Of a DNA stretch of 64,000 bases, positions 37,501 through 43,984 are shown in pieces. Every line of letters begins with the position of its first letter. The stretch's first letter is position 1. Below the pieces are notes generated by a model that had not been told where the DNA came from, ran no database searches, and saw only the letters and a list, made by a program, of their open reading frames with translations. Where the stretch lies: contig JBDWQJ010000004.1 of NCBI GenBank assembly GCA_039986595.1, positions 806,001 to 870,000 of the forward strand, in the 5' to 3' direction. The translations under genes were made by a program, and so were the position numbers. Source of the DNA: Lentilitoribacter sp039986595 (GTDB lineage Bacteria > Pseudomonadota > Alphaproteobacteria > Rhizobiales > Rhizobiaceae).

Positions 37501-37652
37501 CGGTGATTGTTGGTGGACTTGGATTTGCCACTATTTTCACCTTGTTTTTGACACCAGTGTTTTATCGCTTGATTGCAGGATGGGGTTCCGAGCCGGGAAC
37601 CTCTGCAAAACGACTTGAACATGAAATTATGCTTGCAACGTCAGATGCTTAA
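34524..37652 (+). CDS. RND efflux pump inner-membrane transporter (HAE1/AcrB type)
   Basis: This is a proton-driven exporter with about twelve membrane helices and two large periplasmic loops. The first helix (FVARPILALVLNLLIIIAGLAAL) and the following VDQPVLSVRTTYEGASAATVDQEVTK are typical. The proton relay in helix 4 is present as GMVVDDAIVVVENI with both aspartates, and the C-terminal half has GVMAKNGILIVEFANQLRE. The length of 1042 is standard. It starts inside the adaptor stop (ATGA). No outer-membrane factor is encoded here. The substrate range cannot be told. Confidence 0.93.
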   Translation: MKNDVANDDTPKAKKSFKYGLTDVFVARPILALVLNLLIIIAGLAALYSVDVREMPDVDQPVLSVRTTYEGASAATVDQEVTKVLEDALGGLDGLSYIASTSQNESSRITIDLSDGTDVNIAANEAREIVSETSRQLPDGINDPVVSKSDTNSDPIIRLALVGDVSIPELTAIAEGAIYNRLSLIDGIAEVTVTGSQSLEFRVTLNMPSLISRGLSIFDVSTALESLRNDTPLGSIETASQSITLRSSTPDVTEEMVSNVLINSSTRLSDIAFVQLVAEENSASSRLNGRTAIGIDIVRQSVGNTLTISQNVGVAVSELRDQMPDGVELTVTSDDGTFIAGSISEVVTSIMIATGIVILVIFLFLRSWRATLIPAVTIPVALIGTIAAIWITGFSVNTISLLALVLATGMVVDDAIVVVENIVRKRSEGMGAFAAAVTGTNEVFFAVISTTATLAAVFIPISFLPGQAGGIFSEFGFVLAFSVTLSSIAALTLAPMMASWLDPGRTFNAASDDEKATPSFALRTFDKVMDRAIKAPFLVISVAAAFVIFAAGVMASLSSEVTPTEDRAFFLIPARGATGATLEYVETQVEQIEAILQPYVDDGEIRVVQTLLGRGGGSSAFIIVRLADWAERERSQQEILAQLNVQLGQVPGLTVSARSPNSLGIRGAGRGVQFAVTGDNTDLLASAADDMVVEMRQDATFTNPQLSSDAVEPLLELSVDGDIARDLGLTVDVVSDTISAMLQGEVATSVFVDDAEIDIRLVPGGPPLDNPSDVESIFVQTTEKLYVPVSAMAKLEQVVSGSRITREGGSLAVSLQANLGEGIDLGTAAVRVSEIAKDILPDGVNITFLGEAAALEDSKSGMFIVFGVAFIVVFLVLAAQFESFASATVIMLTVPFGLAAALLAISISGGTLNYYSQIGLVMLIGVMAKNGILIVEFANQLREQGQDIDSAIRNALHIRIRPVMMTMVSTVFGGLPLILTSGAGAEARIAVGSVIVGGLGFATIFTLFLTPVFYRLIAGWGSEPGTSAKRLEHEIMLATSDA

Positions 37653-37828
37653 ATAGTTGCTTGGGGAGCTTATTAAGAAGAAGATGGATCATTCGCCAAG
37701 TTCACGGGTGACTGTGGACCATTATATCCACATGCCGGATGAAGCGATGAATGAGCTGCCTATCGGATTTAGCATGTGGTTCTGATGCTTTGTCTACAGT
37801 TCTTTCTGCGAGATAAAGCTCTAGTGGA

Positions 37829-39199
37829 CTAATTGCCTAAATATTTTCCAAAGTTACCACCAATTTTTGGTGGGTTTTTCGGCGCTTTACCGGCCGGAAC
37901 CAACGTTAATGGTAGCTCTTTTTTAGGTTTCAAAGTGATGCGAAGGGTCAAATCAATTCTTGAACCGCTTTCAGAAACAAAATCGTAACTAGCCACTAAA
38001 TTGGCAATAACTAATTTTATATAAGCCAATCCAAAGAACATACCCGTGCAACGACGCGCTCCTGCGCTGAATGTGGGCCATTCATAAGGTGAATAACTTG
38101 CACCATCCCAGCGTTCTGGATTAAACATATTTGGATTATTATAAATTTCTTCAAGTCTGTTTGATTGCCATGCGCTATATGCAATCTTAGTGTTTTTCTT
38201 AATATCATGCCCTAATAATGTGGTTGCTTCACCTGTGCGGCGCATTTGCATGGGGCCAGGGGGGAACATACGCAATGTTTCGCGGGTGAACCAATCTAAA
38301 AATGGTAAGGTCTCTACGATTTTTTGATCACCGTCTTTGGTCCAACCCGCAGCTTTCAATTCTTCCCGAATACGTCCGGCCATATCGGGATACTGCGCCA
38401 ATAATGCAAAACTAGTGGACCCGGCACTCACTGTCGTTTCATAAGATGCACCAAATAAATTGAGCACATATGCTGCGATACGACCACCTGACGCTGGACA
38501 CCCATTTTCATCAGGATTGTGCATGATAGAAGCCATAATATCATGTTCAGGGCACATATCTTTTCGGGTCTCTGCCCATGCTAATATCGCTTTCTCTGTT
38601 ATATCTCCTTGGGCTAACATTTGTTTATAAGTGCTGCCTGGTAATGGCTTACTCGACAGGTTTCTTAAAGACAATCCGCCAAGCCTGACAAGTTTGCGGG
38701 CTTCAAATGCAGCAGTGGTCGCAAGTTCATTACTTTCTTCTTTGAAAAAGGTGACAATAGCAAGTCGCGTTGCGAGCCGGGTGAGTAAAGGATAAAAATC
38801 CATGTTTTTATTGACGGGCCAGCTGCTGATTTCATCCTGGCAAACGCGCGTTATGCCATCAAGGGAATTATCCACCACCGGTTTTTTAAAATATGGACGA
38901 AATTGTTTTTGATAGTGGGAATATTCTTTGCCATGAGCTGCAAAATAAACCTTACGCAATCTACCAAATGCCGAATTTTCAGGGCCCTTGACCATAATCG
39001 CACTGCCTAAAAATACACTGTGATTACTTAAAATTTCGCGAGCGAATTGAGGGCCAACACCGAATATTACCTTAGGCATAACTTGTACAAACGATCCATA
39101 ACTATTGTAAATAGCCTTAGAACCGCCAATGGGATCGAATACAAATTTCGTCACCACATATGGTGCCATAAATTTATTGACTTTACGCAGCTCGATCAT
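37829..39199 (-). CDS. Cytochrome P450
   Basis: This is a heme-thiolate monooxygenase. The heme loop FSAGARRCTGMFFG (about 385-398) has the axial cysteine, ETLRMFP contains the ExxR pair, and LNLFGASYETTVSAGS (about 250) is the oxygen-binding I-helix with the threonine. The length of 456 is normal for a soluble bacterial enzyme with no membrane anchor. No ferredoxin or reductase is encoded next to it, so electrons must come from partners elsewhere. Its substrate is unknown; the RND pump in front and the LysR gene beyond are not obviously linked. Confidence 0.92.
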   Translation of the reverse strand: MIELRKVNKFMAPYVVTKFVFDPIGGSKAIYNSYGSFVQVMPKVIFGVGPQFAREILSNHSVFLGSAIMVKGPENSAFGRLRKVYFAAHGKEYSHYQKQFRPYFKKPVVDNSLDGITRVCQDEISSWPVNKNMDFYPLLTRLATRLAIVTFFKEESNELATTAAFEARKLVRLGGLSLRNLSSKPLPGSTYKQMLAQGDITEKAILAWAETRKDMCPEHDIMASIMHNPDENGCPASGGRIAAYVLNLFGASYETTVSAGSTSFALLAQYPDMAGRIREELKAAGWTKDGDQKIVETLPFLDWFTRETLRMFPPGPMQMRRTGEATTLLGHDIKKNTKIAYSAWQSNRLEEIYNNPNMFNPERWDGASYSPYEWPTFSAGARRCTGMFFGLAYIKLVIANLVASYDFVSESGSRIDLTLRITLKPKKELPLTLVPAGKAPKNPPKIGGNFGKYLGN

Positions 39200-39424
39200 C
39201 TGTCTGTACCTTGTTCTGATAACCGTTTTAACTAGCCGAGATTTTCAAAATCTGCAACAAAGTTTGAGTTCAGGCGTGTAATATCATTTTTTTAGCAAGC
39301 AGATTAGCTCCCCATTATCAAAATCATCGATGATTTCAACTGGTTTGTTATGATCCAAAACTGGCTGCGAATTCTGCTATGAGACCCTATGTTTAAATTA
39401 GAGAATGTGGGTGACTTATAAGAT
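39200..39424. other. Intergenic region with a diverged repeat
   Basis: The 47 bases at 39320-39366 resemble 41747-41794 on the other side of the LysR/IS6 region, sharing AAAATCA, CGATGATTT, ATGATCCAAAA and TGGCT in order. On the minus strand 39290-39380 is open for about 30 codons (ending DDFDNGELICLLKK), which might be the tail of a decayed gene. Nothing else is visible. Confidence 0.3.
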
Positions 39425-39607
39425 TTATTCCGAATGTATATAATTGGGATTGATATGCAGATCGGCTATTTCCCGCTCTGACATCTGACTAATCACTGGG
39501 TGAGATAATGGATCTCGATGCCAATGAGATAATTGCGTGCGAGAACAATTATCTTGAAAAAAACTAAGTATGAAATTTCTAAATTGTGAAATGAGTTTCT
39601 GTTTCAT
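39425..39607 (-). CDS. DUF1127-like small protein
   Basis: This 60-residue basic, arginine-poor protein has the C-terminal pattern of DUF1127 (YjiS-like) proteins: a tryptophan, HPVISQMSEREIADLHINPNYI in the place of the usual L-x-x-L-S-D-x-E-L-x-D-I-G-L. Such proteins are abundant in alphaproteobacteria; some bind RNA and influence phosphate or carbon regulation. The ATG at 39607 has no strong ribosome site. It is divergent from the LysR gene, which starts 71 bases away. Confidence 0.5.
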   Translation of the reverse strand: MKQKLISQFRNFILSFFQDNCSRTQLSHWHRDPLSHPVISQMSEREIADLHINPNYIHSE

Positions 39608-39677
39608 CAATTTAATTTGCCAGAAGAATATGCATAGATATATCGACTTTATAAGAGCACTACTTTAGAAAAACTAA

Positions 39678-40586
39678 ATGAACAATCTAAATCTAGTTCC
39701 ACTATCTGCTCTTAGGGCTATTGAAACCATCGTTCGTAAAGGTACGCTGTCAAACGCAGCTGAAGAACTTGGTATTACAGCTGGCGCCTTGAGCCAGCGA
39801 TTAACAAAAGCAGAAGACATACTTGGCCAAACTTTATTTGTTCGCACTGCATCCGGTTTAAGGCCAACGAAAATTTGTAAAAAATATTCGCCGTTATTGT
39901 CTAGCGCCATGAACGACTTGTCTGCGGCCGTTTCGGGTTTGAGAACGGTAGACGATAGCGTTTTAACTGTCACGGTTGCTCCAATATTTGCAAGTCGATG
40001 GTTAATCTGGAGAATTCATAAATTCAACGAAGAAAACCCCCAAACGAGTATTAGAATAGAGCCCACCGTTGATGTGGTTGAGTTAAATGATTCAGAAATA
40101 GATATCGGCATTAGAGTAAGTCAAAACAATTCGATTGGGATTGGAGCAATAAAACTACTGGATCAACGGGTATTTCCAATATGCTCTCCCGAAATATCTA
40201 AAATGATCAAGACTCCAGCGGATCTCTTTAGGTTTCCAATCATAAGAGAAAATGAAAAGCTTTATGGTTGGGATGCATGGCTTTCTGAACGGAAAATCAA
40301 AAAACCTATTATCAAGCAGGGGCCAACATATAGGGATGCTTCTTTATGTTTGGATGCTGCAATGACTGGCCAAGGAATATTTATGGCTTGGGAAACACTT
40401 GCATGTGATGCTCTCGAACGCGGTCAAATAGTTTCACCGTTTCCGGAAAGATCCAATACAGGAGCGACGTATTGGTTTGCGGTAAATTCAGCATCTGCAG
40501 AAAAAACCAGCGTTAGAAAATTTAGAGAATGGCTGAAGGGTGAGCTGGAAGGGTCGGTTACACGTTGGCGTTCAAATGCAGGTTGA
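39678..40586 (+). CDS. LysR-family transcriptional regulator (GcvA-like)
   Basis: This is a DNA-binding regulator with an N-terminal winged helix (residues 5-65; GTLSNAAEELGITAGALSQRLTKAEDILGQTLFVRT) and a periplasmic-binding-like effector domain (90-290; SRWLIWRIHKFNEENP, AAMTGQGIFMAWETL). The phrase order matches the GcvA/AmpR subgroup. The length of 302 is standard. The divergent small DUF1127-like gene is the only plausible local target. The gene is AT-rich compared with the metabolic region to the left. Confidence 0.88.
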   Translation: MNNLNLVPLSALRAIETIVRKGTLSNAAEELGITAGALSQRLTKAEDILGQTLFVRTASGLRPTKICKKYSPLLSSAMNDLSAAVSGLRTVDDSVLTVTVAPIFASRWLIWRIHKFNEENPQTSIRIEPTVDVVELNDSEIDIGIRVSQNNSIGIGAIKLLDQRVFPICSPEISKMIKTPADLFRFPIIRENEKLYGWDAWLSERKIKKPIIKQGPTYRDASLCLDAAMTGQGIFMAWETLACDALERGQIVSPFPERSNTGATYWFAVNSASAEKTSVRKFREWLKGELEGSVTRWRSNAG

Positions 40587-40678
40587 TAGTTTATCAAAGC
40601 TGAGCTGAGTTGTAACTATAGCTTCTATGAAGTCTCAATTATTTTAAAACGAGAAGTTCTGTTTCAAAGTCAAACAAA

Positions 40679-40697
40679 GGGTAGTGTCGCAAAGTTT
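40679..40697 (+). repeat. Left inverted repeat of the IS6 element
   Basis: GGGTAGTGTCGCAAAGTTT is a perfect inverse copy of the right end at 41491-41509. The sequences diverge immediately inside the nineteenth base. Confidence 0.92.
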
Positions 40698-40771
40698 AGC
40701 TCTATATAATTAATATCAACCTTTCTAGCGTATTTGATCTATCTTCAATCCTATCAGGCAAAGATGACTTC

Positions 40772-41455
40772 ATGATCAATTTCAAAGGCAACCATTATCC
40801 CAAAGATGTTATTCTGTATGCAGTGTTCTTCTATGTTCGTTACGCCGTATCCTATCGTGATCTGGAAGAAATCATGGCTGAGCGTGGTGTAGAAGTTGAC
40901 CACGCAACTCTAAACAGATGGGTAGTTAAGTTTAGCCCATTGATTACCTGTGAGGCTCAGCGGCGCAAGTCTGCAACCAGCCATTCGTGGCGTATGGACG
41001 AGACCTATATCAAGGTCAAAGGCAAGTGGACTTATTATTATCGTGCCGTCGACAAGAATGGTAAAACCCTTGATTTCATGCTGTCAGAGCAACGCGATGC
41101 CAAAGCAGCTCGACGTTTTTTCAAACAAGCCATCAATACTAACGATGTGCCGGACAAGGTGGTTATCGACAAAAGTGGTGCCAATTTAGCTGGGCTACTA
41201 TGGACCAACGTAATGTTGAAACTCGTGAACGAAAATAAATTGATCAAAATATTGCAGGTGAAATATCTGAACAATATCGTAGAACAGGATCATAGGTTTA
41301 TCAAGAAACTGGCCCGCCCCATGATGGGCTTTAAATCGTTCCGTTCGGCATCAGCAACGCTACTAGGTATCGAAGTTGCACACATGATCCGCAAACGTCA
41401 GTTCGGTATAACAACCCAATCTGAATTCCAACAATTCGCTGCACTCGCTGGATAA
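40772..41455 (+). CDS. IS6-family transposase
   Basis: This is a DDE transposase for replicative transposition. A short helix-turn-helix region (VSYRDLEEIMAERGVEVDHATLNRWV, residues 27-52) is followed by the catalytic core. The three acidic residues are visible in WRMDETYIKVKGKW, VVIDKSGANLAG and LNNIVEQDHRFIKK. The length of 227 is full for the family (IS26 has 234). No frameshift or stop is seen, so it may be active. Confidence 0.93.
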   Translation: MINFKGNHYPKDVILYAVFFYVRYAVSYRDLEEIMAERGVEVDHATLNRWVVKFSPLITCEAQRRKSATSHSWRMDETYIKVKGKWTYYYRAVDKNGKTLDFMLSEQRDAKAARRFFKQAINTNDVPDKVVIDKSGANLAGLLWTNVMLKLVNENKLIKILQVKYLNNIVEQDHRFIKKLARPMMGFKSFRSASATLLGIEVAHMIRKRQFGITTQSEFQQFAALAG

Positions 41456-41490
41456 TTGTGTCCACAGATAGGATAGATTTACCTCGCTAC

Positions 41491-41509
41491 AAACTTTGCG
41501 ACACTACCC
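41491..41509 (-). repeat. Right inverted repeat of the IS6 element
   Basis: AAACTTTGCGACACTACCC is the exact reverse complement of the left end. The truncated gene fragment begins at the next base. Confidence 0.92.
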
Positions 41510-41659
41510 GCAAAGAATGCTATAGATCGTTACTTCTTGGAACGTAATGACTATTTTAAGAAACATCCCAAACGCGCGGGAAATAAAATTTGGGGTAAGG
41601 AACGCACGGAAGTCGATTTTTCAGATAGCAATAATTGCAAAGATCCAAAGTACCGTTGA
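41510..41659 (+). pseudogene. C-terminal gene fragment truncated by the IS6 element
   Basis: An open frame without start codon begins exactly at the right IS boundary and runs 49 codons to TGA. The peptide (AIDRYFLERNDYFKKHPKRAG, then NKIWGKERTEVDF, then NNCKDPKYR at the end) is basic and protein-like. It has the look of the tail of a transposase or similar mobile-element protein, but I cannot name the family. Nothing matching its upstream part is seen on the left of the IS, so the 5' part was probably deleted rather than merely interrupted. Confidence 0.55.
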
Positions 41660-41709
41660 TTTCTATTAAAGTTCGCATCAGCAAGACAAAGCCATCCAAA
41701 TCCTCAACT

Positions 41710-41727
41710 GTGCTAGCTGTGTGCTAG
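41710..41727 (+). repeat. Paired GTGCTAG repeat, site A
   Basis: GTGCTAG-CTGT-GTGCTAG is a direct repeat of seven bases with an 11-base period, the same arrangement as at 43705, 43787 and 43964. The outer context (ACTGTGCTAG and GTGTGCTAGATT) matches site B at 43705 best. It lies in the non-coding stretch 41660-41960, which has no other recognisable feature except the diverged repeat at 41747-41794. Confidence 0.7.
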
Positions 41728-41746
41728 ATTGTTGCCAGCTAAAATC

Positions 41747-41794
41747 AAAATCAACCGATGATTTGAGCAGCAATCAAATGATCCAAAATTGGCT
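41747..41794 (+). repeat. Diverged copy of the 39320-39366 sequence
   Basis: It shares AAAATCA, CGATGATTT, ATGATCCAAAA and TGGCT in the same order and spacing with 39320-39366, in the same orientation. The central 13 bases differ. The two copies bracket the DUF1127-like, LysR and IS6 segment. Confidence 0.35.
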
Positions 41795-41960
41795 ATAAAA
41801 ACTGAACATGGTTCGGCAAAATATTTTCAAATGGGATCGTGTTATTGGCTTCTACATATTTGTTTTAAGGTCAGAAGTTTTCTATTCACGGGTGACTGAA
41901 CTTGTGGTTTAACTAAGAGTTATAAATAAAGTTCTTAATTAATATAGATCGGCTCTGAAT

Positions 41961-43610
41961 TTGTCGCGGACAACTACAACTCAATTCTTTCTATTGTCCG
42001 CATTAAGCTATGCGACGATTCCGATACTTTTATCGCTTCTTGATGGTGATATTCTATTTGGTCTACCTACCTTACTAATCCTAATTAAAGTAACGTTTTC
42101 GTTGCCGTTGCTTTTAAGACCAGAAGTGTTTTCCGTATTTAAGAATATACTAAAGCAATCCGCGCTTAGTATGTTGTCAGTTCTTCAAGCGTTATTTTTC
42201 ACCCTAAGTATCGTATTTTTAGCTCTAGCCACTTCTGAAGGTTCAGTTCCTATTGCTGTGGCAATATCTGAAACTTGGCCAATTTTTACCGCACTGTTTG
42301 TAGCGCCATTGCTTAAAAATCGAATAAAAGGCCTCAATGGGACTGAACTCTTTTGGGGTTTGATGGCTTTTATTGGTGTAGCTGTAGTCGTTTCAGATCC
42401 GAGGCAACTCTTCGATGTTTCCGAACTTGATGTCATAACTGCAGCCATGGCCGCTTTATCTGCGGTTTGTATGGGGATATCTACCGCAATAAAGGCTCGT
42501 TGCGTTCAAGAAATTACAGAGCAATTTGGAATAGGACAAATTAAAGTTTACTTTTTGTTGCAACTATTTTTTGCACCTTTGATTTTCGTTTGGTTACCAA
42601 TTTCGTTTTTACTTGAATTTACAAATGGTAACAGTCAAGCAAATATGTGGATTGAGTTTCTCGGAGCAAATTTTGGAATAGTATTCCTTGTGTTCATCGC
42701 AAACTTGGCATCGTCAGTTTTCTATTCTGAAGCTACATTACGGATGAAGAGGGCATCAGATACTTTTATCTGGTTTTTTGCACCGGTTTTTTCATTTGTG
42801 CTCTATGCGCTTTACACCGGCGTTGCAATTGCATCAAATGAGATTATCGGTTTAATGATAATTCTTAGCTCAAACATTATTATTTCTCTGTCAGCAGATA
42901 GCACCATCTCATTCCGTGCAATGATTGCAAGTATATTAACTGTAGGTACCGTTTGCTTTTATGTAGATCCCATCACGATAGATAATGATCGATACTTTGA
43001 TGCAATGTCGGTTCTTAGTATCTTTTACGTGATAATTCTTTCAGTCTGTATAAATAGATCAGTTTCCCAAAGGAGGGATGAAGCGCGATTGTTGGTTAAT
43101 CTTTGTAACCTCATAAGAGGTAAAGCAGATTATGAACAAGAACTATTTACAAAACTGATTAATTCAAGCCATTCGGTATTTTTCAAACGTAATTATCGTT
43201 TGTTACGGAGAGAGGTGGACCGAAGTGGTGATAATATATGCTCTGAGAAACTTGACCAATATGCTCTGTTAAAGGGAAAGACTATCGGTTTTGGTTATTA
43301 TATCGTTCTGGCTGCCGCAATTATGGCTTCTGTTTTTATTGGGATTTTTGCTCGAAATGATGATATCATCAGTAATGTCTTTATATTGATTTACATTCCA
43401 TCAATGATTTTTTCGTTTTTTTCTTTGCTTGACTTCGCAGATTCAAAGCAGAAATTTGTTAGAACAGTGGTGACAACTGGCCAAAGGGTTTATTTTAGTC
43501 GAATACTAGCGGGCAGATCAGAGCTAGAGAATATATTCTGGTCTTCACTCTTATCGTTTCTTGTTATAGCCGCATTCATATTCGTGTTTTACCGTGACTT
43601 AGGGCTGTAG
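41961..43610 (+). CDS. EamA/DMT-family transporter with C-terminal membrane extension
   Basis: Residues 1-310 form a ten-helix drug/metabolite transporter (EamA) fold. The first repeat contains SEGSVPIAVAISETWPIFTALFVAPLL and GLMAFIGVAVVVSD, and the second contains RASDTFIWFFAPVFSFVLYAL. Normal family members end near residue 300. Here about 240 further residues follow: helices at about 315-360, a charged cytoplasmic part (360-450), and three or four more helices to residue 549. I do not recognise this extension. The start is TTG at 41961 with a poor ribosome site. Substrate unknown. The gene lies between repeat sites A and B and may belong to a small integrated element. Confidence 0.75.
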   Translation: MSRTTTTQFFLLSALSYATIPILLSLLDGDILFGLPTLLILIKVTFSLPLLLRPEVFSVFKNILKQSALSMLSVLQALFFTLSIVFLALATSEGSVPIAVAISETWPIFTALFVAPLLKNRIKGLNGTELFWGLMAFIGVAVVVSDPRQLFDVSELDVITAAMAALSAVCMGISTAIKARCVQEITEQFGIGQIKVYFLLQLFFAPLIFVWLPISFLLEFTNGNSQANMWIEFLGANFGIVFLVFIANLASSVFYSEATLRMKRASDTFIWFFAPVFSFVLYALYTGVAIASNEIIGLMIILSSNIIISLSADSTISFRAMIASILTVGTVCFYVDPITIDNDRYFDAMSVLSIFYVIILSVCINRSVSQRRDEARLLVNLCNLIRGKADYEQELFTKLINSSHSVFFKRNYRLLRREVDRSGDNICSEKLDQYALLKGKTIGFGYYIVLAAAIMASVFIGIFARNDDIISNVFILIYIPSMIFSFFSLLDFADSKQKFVRTVVTTGQRVYFSRILAGRSELENIFWSSLLSFLVIAAFIFVFYRDLGL

Positions 43611-43704
43611 CTGGCTTTCCATGTATTCCAATAAATATTTAAGACAAAACAATCCAAAACCACCCCAATTACCGCGCTCCAAAAAAGCGTAAGGGTCGGT
43701 GACT

Positions 43705-43722
43705 GTGCTAGAAGTGTGCTAG
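43705..43722 (+). repeat. Paired GTGCTAG repeat, site B
   Basis: GTGCTAG-AAGT-GTGCTAG, 147 bases to the left of the tRNA-Gly fragment. It has the same orientation and 11-base period as the other sites. Confidence 0.75.
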
Positions 43723-43786
43723 ATTTGAGAAACGTGTGTTGTTAAAGCATTGAAATCATTGATCTCAATTTTGTTAGTTCCACGCT

Positions 43787-43804
43787 GTGCTAGCTATGTG
43801 CTAG
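43787..43804 (+). repeat. Paired GTGCTAG repeat, site C
   Basis: GTGCTAG-CTAT-GTGCTAG, 65 bases to the left of the tRNA-Gly fragment, at a distance typical of integrase arm-type sites. Confidence 0.75.
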
Positions 43805-43868
43805 TAAATAGCTGGGTACATGGCTTTGTTAAGTGATAGTATAAGCTATTGTAATTGTTGAAGAAATT

Positions 43869-43913
43869 TGGAGCGGGCGAGGCGATTCGAACGCCCGACC
43901 CTAACCTTGGCAA
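43869..43913 (-). other. tRNA-Gly(GCC) 3' half: probable integration attachment site
   Basis: Read on the minus strand, 45 bases from TTGCCAAGG in the anticodon loop to CGCCCGCTCCA match the 3' half of alphaproteobacterial tRNA-Gly(GCC). The T-arm (GGGCG-TTCGAAT-CGCCT), the 3' acceptor strand CGCCCGC, U73 and the encoded CCA are all present. The 5' half is replaced by unrelated AT-rich sequence. A break in the anticodon loop is the classical crossover point of tyrosine integrases. The displaced 3' half marks the far end of an integrated element, and since the sequence upstream in tRNA sense lies at higher coordinates, the element should extend to the right. Confidence 0.85.
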
Positions 43914-43963
43914 ATATGGTAATCTTATATTTTGCTTAGTGTTTTCAATGAGTTATTTTCACT

Positions 43964-43981
43964 GTGCTAGCGGTGTGCTAG
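43964..43981 (+). repeat. Paired GTGCTAG repeat, site D
   Basis: GTGCTAG-CGGT-GTGCTAG, 51 bases to the right of the tRNA-Gly fragment and 4 bases beyond the stop codon of the dipeptide-binding protein. With B and C it makes the sites lie on both sides of the core. Confidence 0.75.
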
Positions 43982-43984
43982 GTT

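Larger units (their letters stand above)
40679..41509 (+). mobile_element. Complete IS6-family insertion sequence
   Basis: An 831-bp element is bounded by perfect 19-bp inverted repeats (GGGTAGTGTCGCAAAGTTT) and carries one transposase gene. Size, ends and transposase match the IS6/IS26/IS240 family. The 8 bases to the left (CAAACAAA) and right (GCAAAGAA) are different, so the expected 8-bp target duplication is absent. That indicates recombination or adjacent deletion after insertion. Confidence 0.9.

Noticed and set aside
37684..37785. A 33-codon plus-strand ORF after the RND pump (start MDHSPSSRVTVDHY)
   Set aside because: It has a purine-rich leader and protein-like composition, but it is short, isolated and not recognisable; chance or a decayed gene start is as likely.
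37700..41900. A 14-base identical word (TTCACGGGTGACTG) near 37700 and near 41886
   Set aside because: Several identical 14-mers are expected by chance in 64 kb; there is no extension on either side.
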